Positions 57,754 through 64,000 of a DNA stretch of 64,000 bases are shown here, in pieces. Origin of the DNA: Bacteroidales bacterium (GTDB lineage Bacteria; Bacteroidota; Bacteroidia; Bacteroidales; UBA932); assembly GCA_024401695.1 (NCBI GenBank), contig JAKSKN010000007.1, forward strand, positions 35,764 to 99,763. Direction: 5' to 3'. Numbering within the stretch: position 1 is the stretch's first letter; each line of letters starts with the position of its first letter. The notes under the pieces were generated by a model. That model had not been told where the DNA came from, did no database searches, and saw nothing but the letters and a program-made list of their open reading frames with translations. A program made the translations under genes and the position numbers.

Positions 57754-57790
57754 TGAGAGGCCGGCGGAAGTCGGCCTCTCAACTTTTTTA
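57754..57790 (+). terminator. Intrinsic terminator of ppdK
   Basis: 11-bp perfect stem (TTGAGAGGCCG with CGGCCTCTCAA), 8-base loop, then CTTTTTTA. Stem 57754-57783, T-tract to 57790. Confidence 0.9.
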
Positions 57791-57792
57791 TT

Positions 57793-57800
57793 ATTTTTGC
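57793..57800 (+). promoter_or_regulatory. -7 element of the small beta-barrel gene
   Basis: TATTTTTG fits TAnnTTTG, directly behind the ppdK terminator and 17 bases before the next ATG. No -33 match. Confidence 0.4.
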
Positions 57801-57816
57801 AGAAGATAACAATAAT

Positions 57817-58317
57817 ATGATGAGCGCAAAGAAAGTCATTGTAGTTTTAACGCTGCTGCTTGCATCATTGACGGCAAGAGGCCAGCTCTACCTTGGCGGA
57901 GGCATAGGCATCGGCTCCGATTATGGAAACCGCGGAGGCATCGCCTTCACATTCGCCCCTGATATCTCATACCGTGTCAGCAATAATTTCCTTGTGGGCG
58001 CACAAGCCTCATACAGGACAGGCTATGACCGTCTGGCCGTGACTCCGTATGCCCGATGGCATATCCTTCCGCTTGAGGGCATTATGTCGATATTCGTCTC
58101 GGCGAGCGCTCCGTTCGAGTTCTATCCTGACTATACGACTCTGGGCGTGCGTCTGCGCCCCGGTATTGCGATACGTGTGTCGCAGGGCGTGTATATGCTG
58201 GTGCACATCGGCTCGTTCGGCTACTCCGAAGTGTTCCAGAACGGCAGGCATTATGGCGACTGGATCGCTGCCATCGACGGCAACAACATAAGTGTCGGCT
58301 TCTGTGTCGGACTGTGA
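57817..58317 (+). CDS. Small outer-membrane beta-barrel-like protein
   Basis: 166 residues. Signal peptide (hydrophobic ~7-18, ends TARG-Q), then alternating Gly/aromatic strands (LGGGIGIGSDYG, ITF-type, FLVGAQASYRTGY, PYARWHIL, FVSASAPFEFYPDY, GVRLRPGIAIRV) typical of an eight-strand barrel. No enzyme motif. Start could be the second ATG (57820). A lone gene between ppdK and groL; the hairpin at 58327 ends both. Function unknown. Confidence 0.7.
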   Translation: MMSAKKVIVVLTLLLASLTARGQLYLGGGIGIGSDYGNRGGIAFTFAPDISYRVSNNFLVGAQASYRTGYDRLAVTPYARWHILPLEGIMSIFVSASAPFEFYPDYTTLGVRLRPGIAIRVSQGVYMLVHIGSFGYSEVFQNGRHYGDWIAAIDGNNISVGFCVGL

Positions 58318-58326
58318 TAAATCAAA

Positions 58327-58353
58327 AAGGCCCGGGATCGATTCCCGGGCCTT
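58327..58353 (-). terminator. Bidirectional terminator between groL and the barrel gene
   Basis: 11-bp perfect GC-rich stem (AAGGCCCGGGA/TCCCGGGCCTT), 5-base loop. The minus strand has TTTTTGATTT following (good for groL); the plus strand tail is less T-rich. Confidence 0.88.
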
Positions 58354-58373
58354 CCTGTATTATCAAGGTACTA

Positions 58374-59996
58374 TTACATCATACCGCCTGCAGGCATTGC
58401 AGGGACAGCCGGCTCGTCCTTAGGGATGTCCACGATGCCACATTCGGTGGTGAGGAACATTCCTGCGACTGATGCAGCGTTCTCAAGAGCTACGCGTGCG
58501 ACCTTTGTAGGGTCGATGACACCGGCTTCGAACATCTGAACATATTCACCCGTGCGGGCGTTGTAGCCGAAGTCACCCTTGTTCTCCTTGATCTTCTGGA
58601 TGATCACTGCGCCGTCGACGCCTGCGTTGATGGCAATCTGGCGGAGAGGAGCTTCAATGGCCTTGGCGATGATGTGAACGCCGGTGGTCTCGTCGTCATT
58701 GTCGCCTTTGACTCCCTCAAGAGAAGCGGCTGCACGGATGTATGCTACGCCGCCACCAGGGAGGTAACCCTCTTCTACAGCTGCACGGGTTGCATTGAGT
58801 GCGTCTTCCACGCGGTCTTTCTTCTCCTTCATCTCAACTTCGGTTGTGGCGCCTACATAGAGTACTGCCACGCCGCCGGCGAGTTTGCCGAGACGCTCCT
58901 TGAGCTTCTCCTTGTCGTAGTCGCTCTTGCTGACCTCGATCTGCTTGCGGATGGACTCCACGCGCTCTGCGATGGCTGCCTTGTCGCCTGCACCGCCGAC
59001 AATGGTGGTGTTCTCCTTGGTGATGGTGACCTTTTCAGCCTTGCCGAGCATATCAGGGGTGGCGTTTTCAAGAGTGAAGCCGCGCTCCTCGGAGATGACC
59101 TGCGCGCCGGTGAGGGTGGCGATGTCCTGAAGCATCTCCTTGCGGCGGTCGCCGAATCCCGGAGCCTTGACTGCAGCAATCTTGAGGGTGCCGCGGAGCT
59201 TGTTTACCACGAGGGTCGTGAGTGCTTCTCCGTCAACGTCCTCGGCGATGATGAGGAGTTCCTTGCCTTCGCGGGCGATAGGCTCGAGGATAGGGAGGAG
59301 GTCCTTCATCGTGGAGATCTTCTTGTCGGTGATGAGGATGGCAGGGCCTGAAAGCTCGGCTTCCATCTTGTCTCCGTTGGTCATGAAGTATGGAGAGATG
59401 TATCCGCGGTCGAACTGCATTCCTTCGACTACCTTCACCTCGGTCTCGGTGCCCTTGGCTTCCTCGACGGTGATGACGCCGTCCTTTCCGACCTTTGACA
59501 TCGCGTCCGCGATAAGCTTACCTATATAATTGTCGTTGTTGGCAGACACTGTGCCGACCTGCTCTACCTTGGAGTAGTCGTCGCCTACCTGCTGGCTCTG
59601 CTTCTTGAGGTTCTCGACAACAGTCGCGACCGCCTTGTCGATGCCGCGCTTGAGATCCATAGGGTTGGCACCCGCGGTAACGTTCTTGATACCGACGTTG
59701 ATGATTGCCTGTGCAAGGACTGTAGCGGTGGTGGTGCCGTCACCGGCCTGCTCGTTGGTCTTGGCTGCAACTTCCTTGACCATCTGTGCGCCCATATTCT
59801 CGAAACGGTCCTCAAGCTCGATCTCCTTGGCAACGGTAACGCCGTCCTTTGTTACCTGAGGTGCTCCGAACTTCTTGTCGATAACGACATTGCGGCCCTT
59901 TGGCCCGAGAGTGACCTTGACTGCGTTTGCAAGTGAATCCGCGCCCTGCTTCATTTTGGAGCGGACGTCGACGTCAAATTGAATTTCCTTTGCCAT
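58374..59996 (-). CDS. groL: Chaperonin GroEL
   Basis: 540-residue chaperonin forming the double-ring folding chamber. Seen: [30 protein letters not shown], the C-terminal GGM-type tail (AMPAGGMM). It is two bases after groS in the same operon. Only chaperonin copy in the window. Confidence 0.98.
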   Translation of the reverse strand: MAKEIQFDVDVRSKMKQGADSLANAVKVTLGPKGRNVVIDKKFGAPQVTKDGVTVAKEIELEDRFENMGAQMVKEVAAKTNEQAGDGTTTATVLAQAIINVGIKNVTAGANPMDLKRGIDKAVATVVENLKKQSQQVGDDYSKVEQVGTVSANNDNYIGKLIADAMSKVGKDGVITVEEAKGTETEVKVVEGMQFDRGYISPYFMTNGDKMEAELSGPAILITDKKISTMKDLLPILEPIAREGKELLIIAEDVDGEALTTLVVNKLRGTLKIAAVKAPGFGDRRKEMLQDIATLTGAQVISEERGFTLENATPDMLGKAEKVTITKENTTIVGGAGDKAAIAERVESIRKQIEVSKSDYDKEKLKERLGKLAGGVAVLYVGATTEVEMKEKKDRVEDALNATRAAVEEGYLPGGGVAYIRAAASLEGVKGDNDDETTGVHIIAKAIEAPLRQIAINAGVDGAVIIQKIKENKGDFGYNARTGEYVQMFEAGVIDPTKVARVALENAASVAGMFLTTECGIVDIPKDEPAVPAMPAGGMM

Positions 59997-59998
59997 AA

Positions 59999-60265
59999 TT
60001 AAATAATTGCTAAAATGTCAGACTGCTTGACGATGAGGTACTTTTTATCATCTACCGTAACTTCGGTGCCTGCGTACTTGCCGTAAAGGACAACGTCGCC
60101 GACCTTGACTTCCATAGGTTCGTCCTTTTTGCCCGGACCGGCTGCGAGGACTGTGCCCTGCTGTGGTTTCTCTTTGGCTGTGTCAGGAATGTAAATGCCT
60201 GAAGCTGTCTTGGTCTCGGCCTCCTTAGGCTCGATCAGGACTCTGTCTGCAAGTGGTTTGATCAT
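59999..60265 (-). CDS. groS: Co-chaperonin GroES
   Basis: 88-residue lid protein of the GroEL chamber. [15 protein letters not shown], then a mobile loop ([18 protein letters not shown]) and [15 protein letters not shown] are standard. The gap upstream to the methyltransferase gene is 58 bases; neither a CIRCE element nor a TAnnTTTG box was found there, so the heat-shock promoter may lie inside the upstream gene. Confidence 0.97.
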   Translation of the reverse strand: MIKPLADRVLIEPKEAETKTASGIYIPDTAKEKPQQGTVLAAGPGKKDEPMEVKVGDVVLYGKYAGTEVTVDDKKYLIVKQSDILAII

Positions 60266-60323
60266 AATTATACTAGTTTTAAAATTTCTTGTTGGCCGGA
60301 TTGCCGGTGCGGTTGAAGATGAA

Positions 60324-60866
60324 TCAACCTCTGTGCCATTGACATTTTGTCACTTGCCAGAGAACGATGCCGACGCTTACGGATACATTGAGGGAATGCT
60401 TCGTCCCGAACTGCGGGATCTCAAGGGCGGCGTCGGACTCATCGACGACTTCCTGCTGCACACCGTCGACCTCGTTTCCGAAAACGAGGGCATAGCGCCC
60501 GCCGGCTGCGGGCTGGAATTCCTGCAATTTCACGGAGTTTTCCGTCTGCTCGACGCTCAGGACGGTATAACCGTCGGCGCGAAGACGTCTGACGGCTTCC
60601 AACGTGTCATCGCAATGCTCCCACGGCACGCTGTCCTCGGCCCCGAGCGCTGATTTGTGGATTTCCGCAGAAGGCGGAACGGCGGTGATTCCGCAGAGAT
60701 ACACCTTGTCGACCTTGAAGGCGTCGGAGCTGCGGAAAGCGCTGCCGACATTGTGTGCGCTGCGCACGTTGTCAAGCACCACGACCACGCCTGAAGGGGG
60801 TAATTCCCTGTATCCACGCACATCTACCCTATCAAGTTCTGCATTAAGAAGTTTTCTGTCTTTCAT
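60324..60866 (-). CDS. SpoU/TrmH-family RNA 2'-O-methyltransferase
   Basis: 180 residues: a minimal SPOUT domain with [20 protein letters not shown] (motif 1), [12 protein letters not shown] (motif 2) and [18 protein letters not shown] (motif 3). AdoMet-dependent ribose methylation of tRNA or rRNA, target unknown; the absence of an N-terminal substrate domain is like the tRNA methylases TrmL/TrmH. ATG 60866 is preferred; the open frame upstream crosses glyA in antisense and is not coding. Confidence 0.9.
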   Translation of the reverse strand: MKDRKLLNAELDRVDVRGYRELPPSGVVVVLDNVRSAHNVGSAFRSSDAFKVDKVYLCGITAVPPSAEIHKSALGAEDSVPWEHCDDTLEAVRRLRADGYTVLSVEQTENSVKLQEFQPAAGGRYALVFGNEVDGVQQEVVDESDAALEIPQFGTKHSLNVSVSVGIVLWQVTKCQWHRG

Positions 60867-60892
60867 ATCCACAAAATTACTGAAAAAATACA

Positions 60893-60900
60893 TATCTTTG
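60893..60900 (+). promoter_or_regulatory. -7 element of glyA
   Basis: TATCTTTG fits TAnnTTTG exactly, 38 bases before the glyA ATG. A possible minus-strand TAATTTTG (60872-60879) just beyond the methyltransferase start may serve the divergent gene. -33 boxes are weak for both. Confidence 0.5.
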
Positions 60901-60938
60901 TAGATACAATCAAACAGCTTAGTTATTAGTGTTCCGTT

Positions 60939-62291
60939 ATGAAACAAGACAGTATCATTTTTGATCTCATCAAGAAAGAAGAAGACCGCCAGAGAGCCGG
61001 TCTGGAGCTTATCGCATCCGAAAATTATGTAACCGAAGAGGTTCTCAACGCAATGGGTTCCGTCTGCACCAACAAGTATGCGGAAGGTTATCCGGGCAAA
61101 CGCTACTACGGCGGATGCGAGGTCGTTGACCAGATCGAGCAGGTCGCCATCGACAGGCTCAAGGCTATCTACGGCGCAGAGTGGGCCAATGTCCAGCCTC
61201 ATTCCGGAGCACAGGCCAATATGGCCGTTGAGATGGCAATCCTCAAGCCGGGTGACACCTTCATGGGCCTCGACCTCAGCCAGGGCGGTCACCTTACCCA
61301 CGGTTCGGCAGTCAACGCTTCAGGTATCCTTTACAATGCCGTAGCTTACGGCCTCAATCCTGAGACCGGTCTCGTTGACTACGACAAGATGGAGCAGACA
61401 GCTCTCGAGTGCAAGCCGAAGCTCATTATCGGCGGCGCTTCTGCATATTCACGCGAATGGGATTATGAGCGTATGCGCGCAATCGCCGACAAGGTCGGTG
61501 CAATCTTCTGGGTCGATATGGCCCACACCGCAGGCCTCATTGCAGCCGGCTTGCTCAAGAATCCTGTCAAGTACGCACACATCGTGACATCCACCACCCA
61601 CAAGACCCTTCGCGGTCCTCGCGGCGGTATCATCCTCATCGGAAAGGATTTCGACGACCCTCAGGGCCGCACCACTCCGAAGGGCGTTGTCAAGAAGATG
61701 AGCCAGGTCCTCGATTCAATGGTATTCCCGGGCGTTCAGGGCGGTCCTCTCGAGCACGTCATCGCAGCGAAGGCTGTTGCCTTCTATGAGGCTCAGCAGC
61801 CGGAATACATCCAGTACCAGAAGCAGGTGATGGCCAACGCCAAGGCAATGTGCGACGAGTTCATCAAGCGCGGCTACAAGGTCATCAGCAACGGCACCGA
61901 CAACCACCTTATGCTTCTCGACCTCCGCGGCAAATATCCTGAAGTCAACGGACGCATCGCCGAGACCCAGCTTGTCAAGGCCGACATCACCGTCAACAAA
62001 AATATGGTTCCGTTCGACACCCGCTCCGCTTTCCAGACTTCAGGTCTCCGCATCGGCACCCCTGCAGTCACCTCCCGTGGGTTCGTCGAGAAGGATATGA
62101 TCACCATCGTCGCCCTTATCGACGAGGTCCTCGCTTCCTGTGCAAAGAACATCGAAGCCCTTTCTCTCAAGAAGGACGAAGTGCCTACAGCAGCTCAGAC
62201 CAACTCCCTCGTTGACCACGAGTCTGTCATCAAGAGCGTTCAGGAAAAGGTGCACAAGCTTACCGCAGGCGTTCCTCTCAATAAGTATTAG
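60939..62291 (+). CDS. glyA: Serine hydroxymethyltransferase
   Basis: 450 residues, pyridoxal-phosphate enzyme making glycine and methylene-tetrahydrofolate from serine. [23 protein letters not shown] and the cofactor Lys in [14 protein letters not shown] are all present; the C-terminal [19 protein letters not shown] region is standard. Slightly longer than the E. coli enzyme (417). A membrane-protein gene follows after three bases. Confidence 0.98.
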   Translation: MKQDSIIFDLIKKEEDRQRAGLELIASENYVTEEVLNAMGSVCTNKYAEGYPGKRYYGGCEVVDQIEQVAIDRLKAIYGAEWANVQPHSGAQANMAVEMAILKPGDTFMGLDLSQGGHLTHGSAVNASGILYNAVAYGLNPETGLVDYDKMEQTALECKPKLIIGGASAYSREWDYERMRAIADKVGAIFWVDMAHTAGLIAAGLLKNPVKYAHIVTSTTHKTLRGPRGGIILIGKDFDDPQGRTTPKGVVKKMSQVLDSMVFPGVQGGPLEHVIAAKAVAFYEAQQPEYIQYQKQVMANAKAMCDEFIKRGYKVISNGTDNHLMLLDLRGKYPEVNGRIAETQLVKADITVNKNMVPFDTRSAFQTSGLRIGTPAVTSRGFVEKDMITIVALIDEVLASCAKNIEALSLKKDEVPTAAQTNSLVDHESVIKSVQEKVHKLTAGVPLNKY

Positions 62292-62294
62292 TAT

Positions 62295-63602
62295 TTGAAA
62301 AACCTTCGGTGGGTTCATACGGCGGGATTGGCGGCTGTCACGGTCGTGATGGCATTCGTCCTTCTGCACTACACCGATTTGCTTTATAAGTTTCAGGCCC
62401 TGTCGTCAATCGACGGTGGCCTGAAATGTTTGTTTGTCCCCGGCGGACTGCTGACATTCCTGGGCAGTGCATTTGCCGGCCTGTGCAAATGGCCTGTGCT
62501 TGGCGGCGTGCTTTTCATCGTCGTGCTGGCTGCACTTGCTGCGCTTCTGGTCTTTGGTTTCCGAGGACAGGGGAGGCTCGCCTTTCTGGGAGTGCTGCCA
62601 TCGGTCCTTCTTTTCCTCTTTGTCACAAGACTGGGGTACAGGATCTATGCGCTGAACGGGGCGGTACTGTTCTCCCAGGCGCTCGGCTTACTTTTGTCAG
62701 CACTGCTGCTTGTGTGGATGCGCAGGGCCGAAAGGCTCGATTTTGCAGTTCTGGCTGTGATTGTCGGCTATGCGCTGCTTGGTTTCTATGCTTTGTTGCC
62801 CGCCCTGGTCTTCGCCGTGCGGAAACCCTATGTGCTTGTGGCCGCCGTCCTGGTGCCTGTGGTCTATTGGGTGCCGGCCGGCGGTGAATTCCTGACCTGC
62901 TGGCTGGCGGGGACACCTGCCGGTGCCCTGGATTTCGGAGGCCTGTGGCCGCTGGTTGCCGCCTGGATGGTGTTCATCGGTTCTTCTCTCAGTTTAAAAG
63001 ATGACAAGGAGATGAACTGGGCGTGGCTGGTGCCGGCGCTTGCCGTTTATGCCATCTGCATCTGGTCTGCCTTTGAAATGCCTTACAGGTGGGGGCTGTT
63101 CCACCGCCAGCTTGCTGCCGAACGCTATCTGGAGGAGGGACGGTGGAATGAGGCGCTGGAAGCGTGCACTGCATCGAAAGTCACGAATGACGTGCTGATT
63201 GCATATCGCAATGCGGCGCTTTTCGGGATGGGGCGTCTTGAGGAGGACTGCTTAAGGTATTCCTTTACGATCGACCAGTCAGAACAGCCGGGATATGAAG
63301 AGAGCTTGCGCCTCGCGGGTCCGACGGTATATTATCATTGTGGACTGTATGATCTGTGCGCCGAGTGCTGCCGTGTGATCAATGCCTGCATAGCGCCGGC
63401 AAACGAAAGAAACAGGCTTCTCGAAATGAGCCTCTCCAGGGCTGCAGGGATGCAGCCGTCTGAGAGTGAGGATTTTATGTCTGTCAATGACCTCCCTTCA
63501 TCTGCACCGGATATGGTGCTGCGCTACTATGCGACGGCGTCCGACCTTGCTCCGGAACTTGCTCCGTGGCACATAGTTGCCAAGTCAATATCCCTTTACT
63601 AG
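62295..63602 (+). CDS. Polytopic membrane protein, probably DUF6057 type
   Basis: 435 residues: about nine to ten hydrophobic segments through residue ~260, then a soluble C-terminal part (~270-435) with TPR-like helical pairs (AERYLEEGRWNEALEAC, YYHCGLYDLCAECCRV). The layout of a membrane half plus helical-repeat half suits the DUF6057 family of Bacteroidota; this is by layout, not by motif. It begins with TTG (62295) three bases after glyA; the next in-frame ATG (62349) would cut into the first membrane helix. Function unknown. Last protein gene before the rRNA operon. Confidence 0.65.
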   Translation: MKNLRWVHTAGLAAVTVVMAFVLLHYTDLLYKFQALSSIDGGLKCLFVPGGLLTFLGSAFAGLCKWPVLGGVLFIVVLAALAALLVFGFRGQGRLAFLGVLPSVLLFLFVTRLGYRIYALNGAVLFSQALGLLLSALLLVWMRRAERLDFAVLAVIVGYALLGFYALLPALVFAVRKPYVLVAAVLVPVVYWVPAGGEFLTCWLAGTPAGALDFGGLWPLVAAWMVFIGSSLSLKDDKEMNWAWLVPALAVYAICIWSAFEMPYRWGLFHRQLAAERYLEEGRWNEALEACTASKVTNDVLIAYRNAALFGMGRLEEDCLRYSFTIDQSEQPGYEESLRLAGPTVYYHCGLYDLCAECCRVINACIAPANERNRLLEMSLSRAAGMQPSESEDFMSVNDLPSSAPDMVLRYYATASDLAPELAPWHIVAKSISLY

Positions 63603-63651
63603 GGGCTTCAGGGGCATTTTTCTCACATTTTGTAAAATTTTTAAAATAAAA

Positions 63652-63682
63652 TTTGCAAATCAATTTTTAAGTTGTACCTTTG
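63652..63682 (+). promoter_or_regulatory. rrn promoter P1
   Basis: TTTG (63652-63655), exactly 19 bases, TACCTTTG (63675-63682): exact Bacteroidota consensus. Followed by a GC-rich first transcribed stretch GCGTCCCC. Confidence 0.88.
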
Positions 63683-63770
63683 CGTCCCCTTTCGGAAGAG
63701 AGGGTGTTGCGAAGCTCTTTTTAACGTTGATGATCCGCTGAAAATTTTTTCAGAAATTTCTTCAGAAAAA

Positions 63771-63801
63771 TTTGCGGATTAAAAAAATGTGACTACCTTT
63801 G
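63771..63801 (+). promoter_or_regulatory. rrn promoter P2
   Basis: TTTG (63771-63774), exactly 19 bases, TACCTTTG (63794-63801). Same consensus as P1, 119 bases downstream; the -33 box lies in a dyad. Confidence 0.88.
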
Positions 63802-63957
63802 CAACCCCGTTCGAACAACGGTTCGTTCGGAATGAAAAGTTCATTGAAAGACTGATAAGATAAGTACAAGCAAGTACCGAGAAATACAATAATCGAGAGC
63901 GTTAATTTCTTTAGAAATTGAAAGCGTCAGGATTCAAGCTAGAAGTATAAAGAATAT

Positions 63958-64000
63958 ACAAAGAAGAGTTTGATCCTGGCTCAGGATGAACGCTAGCGGC
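63958..64000 (+). rRNA. rrs: 16S ribosomal RNA, 5' end only
   Basis: AGAGTTTGATCCTGGCTCAG at 63965-63984 is the universal 27F site, followed by GATGAACGCTAGCGGC as in Bacteroidota. By comparison with E. coli numbering the mature 5' end is near 63958. Truncated by the right window edge. Confidence 0.97.

Larger units (their letters stand above)
63603..63957 (+). promoter_or_regulatory. rRNA operon leader with tandem promoters (gene-free stretch)
   Basis: About 355 AT-rich bases with no coding. Contents: promoter P1 (63652-63682), a boxA-like GCTCTTTTTAAC (63714-63725), a dyad (63733-63738 with 63774-63779) and promoter P2 (63771-63801), then a transcribed leader with several short hairpins, e.g. 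AATTTC/GAAATT near 63904-63920. The boxA call is by likeness to the rrn antitermination element of other bacteria. Confidence 0.75.

Noticed and set aside
60266-60323. Heat-shock regulatory element (CIRCE) ahead of groS
   Set aside because: No TTAGCACTC-N9-GAGTGCTAA-type repeat is present; only short, weak hairpins were seen.
60324-61301. Methyltransferase reading extended upstream to 61301
   Set aside because: The extension is antisense to glyA; the SPOUT domain begins shortly after the ATG at 60866.

Overview
The window comes from a member of the Bacteroidota, most likely the order Bacteroidales. Its genes lack consistent Shine-Dalgarno sites. Several sit behind the phylum-specific promoter TTTG-N19-TAnnTTTG. 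It carries DUF4249 lipoproteins next to a TonB-dependent receptor and a Bat aerotolerance operon, and the 16S gene at the right edge begins with the usual Bacteroidota bases. The genus cannot be told from what I can see. The core genome is moderately GC-rich; the first ~5 kb is visibly AT-richer.

Positions 1-8254 (accessory island, + strand): two modules, each a surface-type cysteine peptidase of the legumain/caspase-like C13 group followed by a DUF4249 lipoprotein. The second module continues into a TonB-dependent receptor. Between them lies a short lipoprotein containing only the N-terminal domain of the peptidases, and a relic of a VOC/glyoxalase gene. The set looks like a duplicated protease-plus-uptake system in which the pro-domain-only protein could be an inhibitor or a decoy. 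This is the best candidate for an undescribed system here.

Positions 8311-21350 (- strand): the transcription/translation core. Read in the direction of transcription it is tRNA-Thr(UGU), tRNA-Tyr, tRNA-Gly, tRNA-Thr(GGU), tuf, terminator-like hairpin, tRNA-Trp, secE, nusG, rplK, rplA, rplJ, rplL, attenuator hairpin, rpoB, rpoC, terminator.

Positions 21351-37719: housekeeping genes, mostly on the - strand: dxs with an MFS transporter; aroK (+) convergent with ssb; a lysS-trmH-aroE operon divergent from recJ (+); an rluB-era-parC operon; exbB-exbD; and truA.

Positions 37756-45914 (+): a tightly overlapping Bat operon (moxR, DUF58, membrane protein, batA, batB, batC, and a single reading frame fusing batD and batE). 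Its stop codon overlaps that of a convergent alpha-2-macroglobulin-like gene (45911-51052, -). Next is folC (-), whose reading frame carries an in-frame ~150-bp palindromic insertion, the second notable find.

Positions 52482-64000: a PurL/AIR-synthase-like orphan, a PIN-PhoH ATPase, ppdK, a small beta-barrel protein, groES-groEL (-), a SpoU-type methyltransferase (-), glyA, a membrane protein, and a ~350-base rRNA leader with two near-perfect tandem promoters ahead of the 16S rRNA gene, which runs off the right edge. No CRISPR array, insertion sequence, prophage or plasmid gene was seen.
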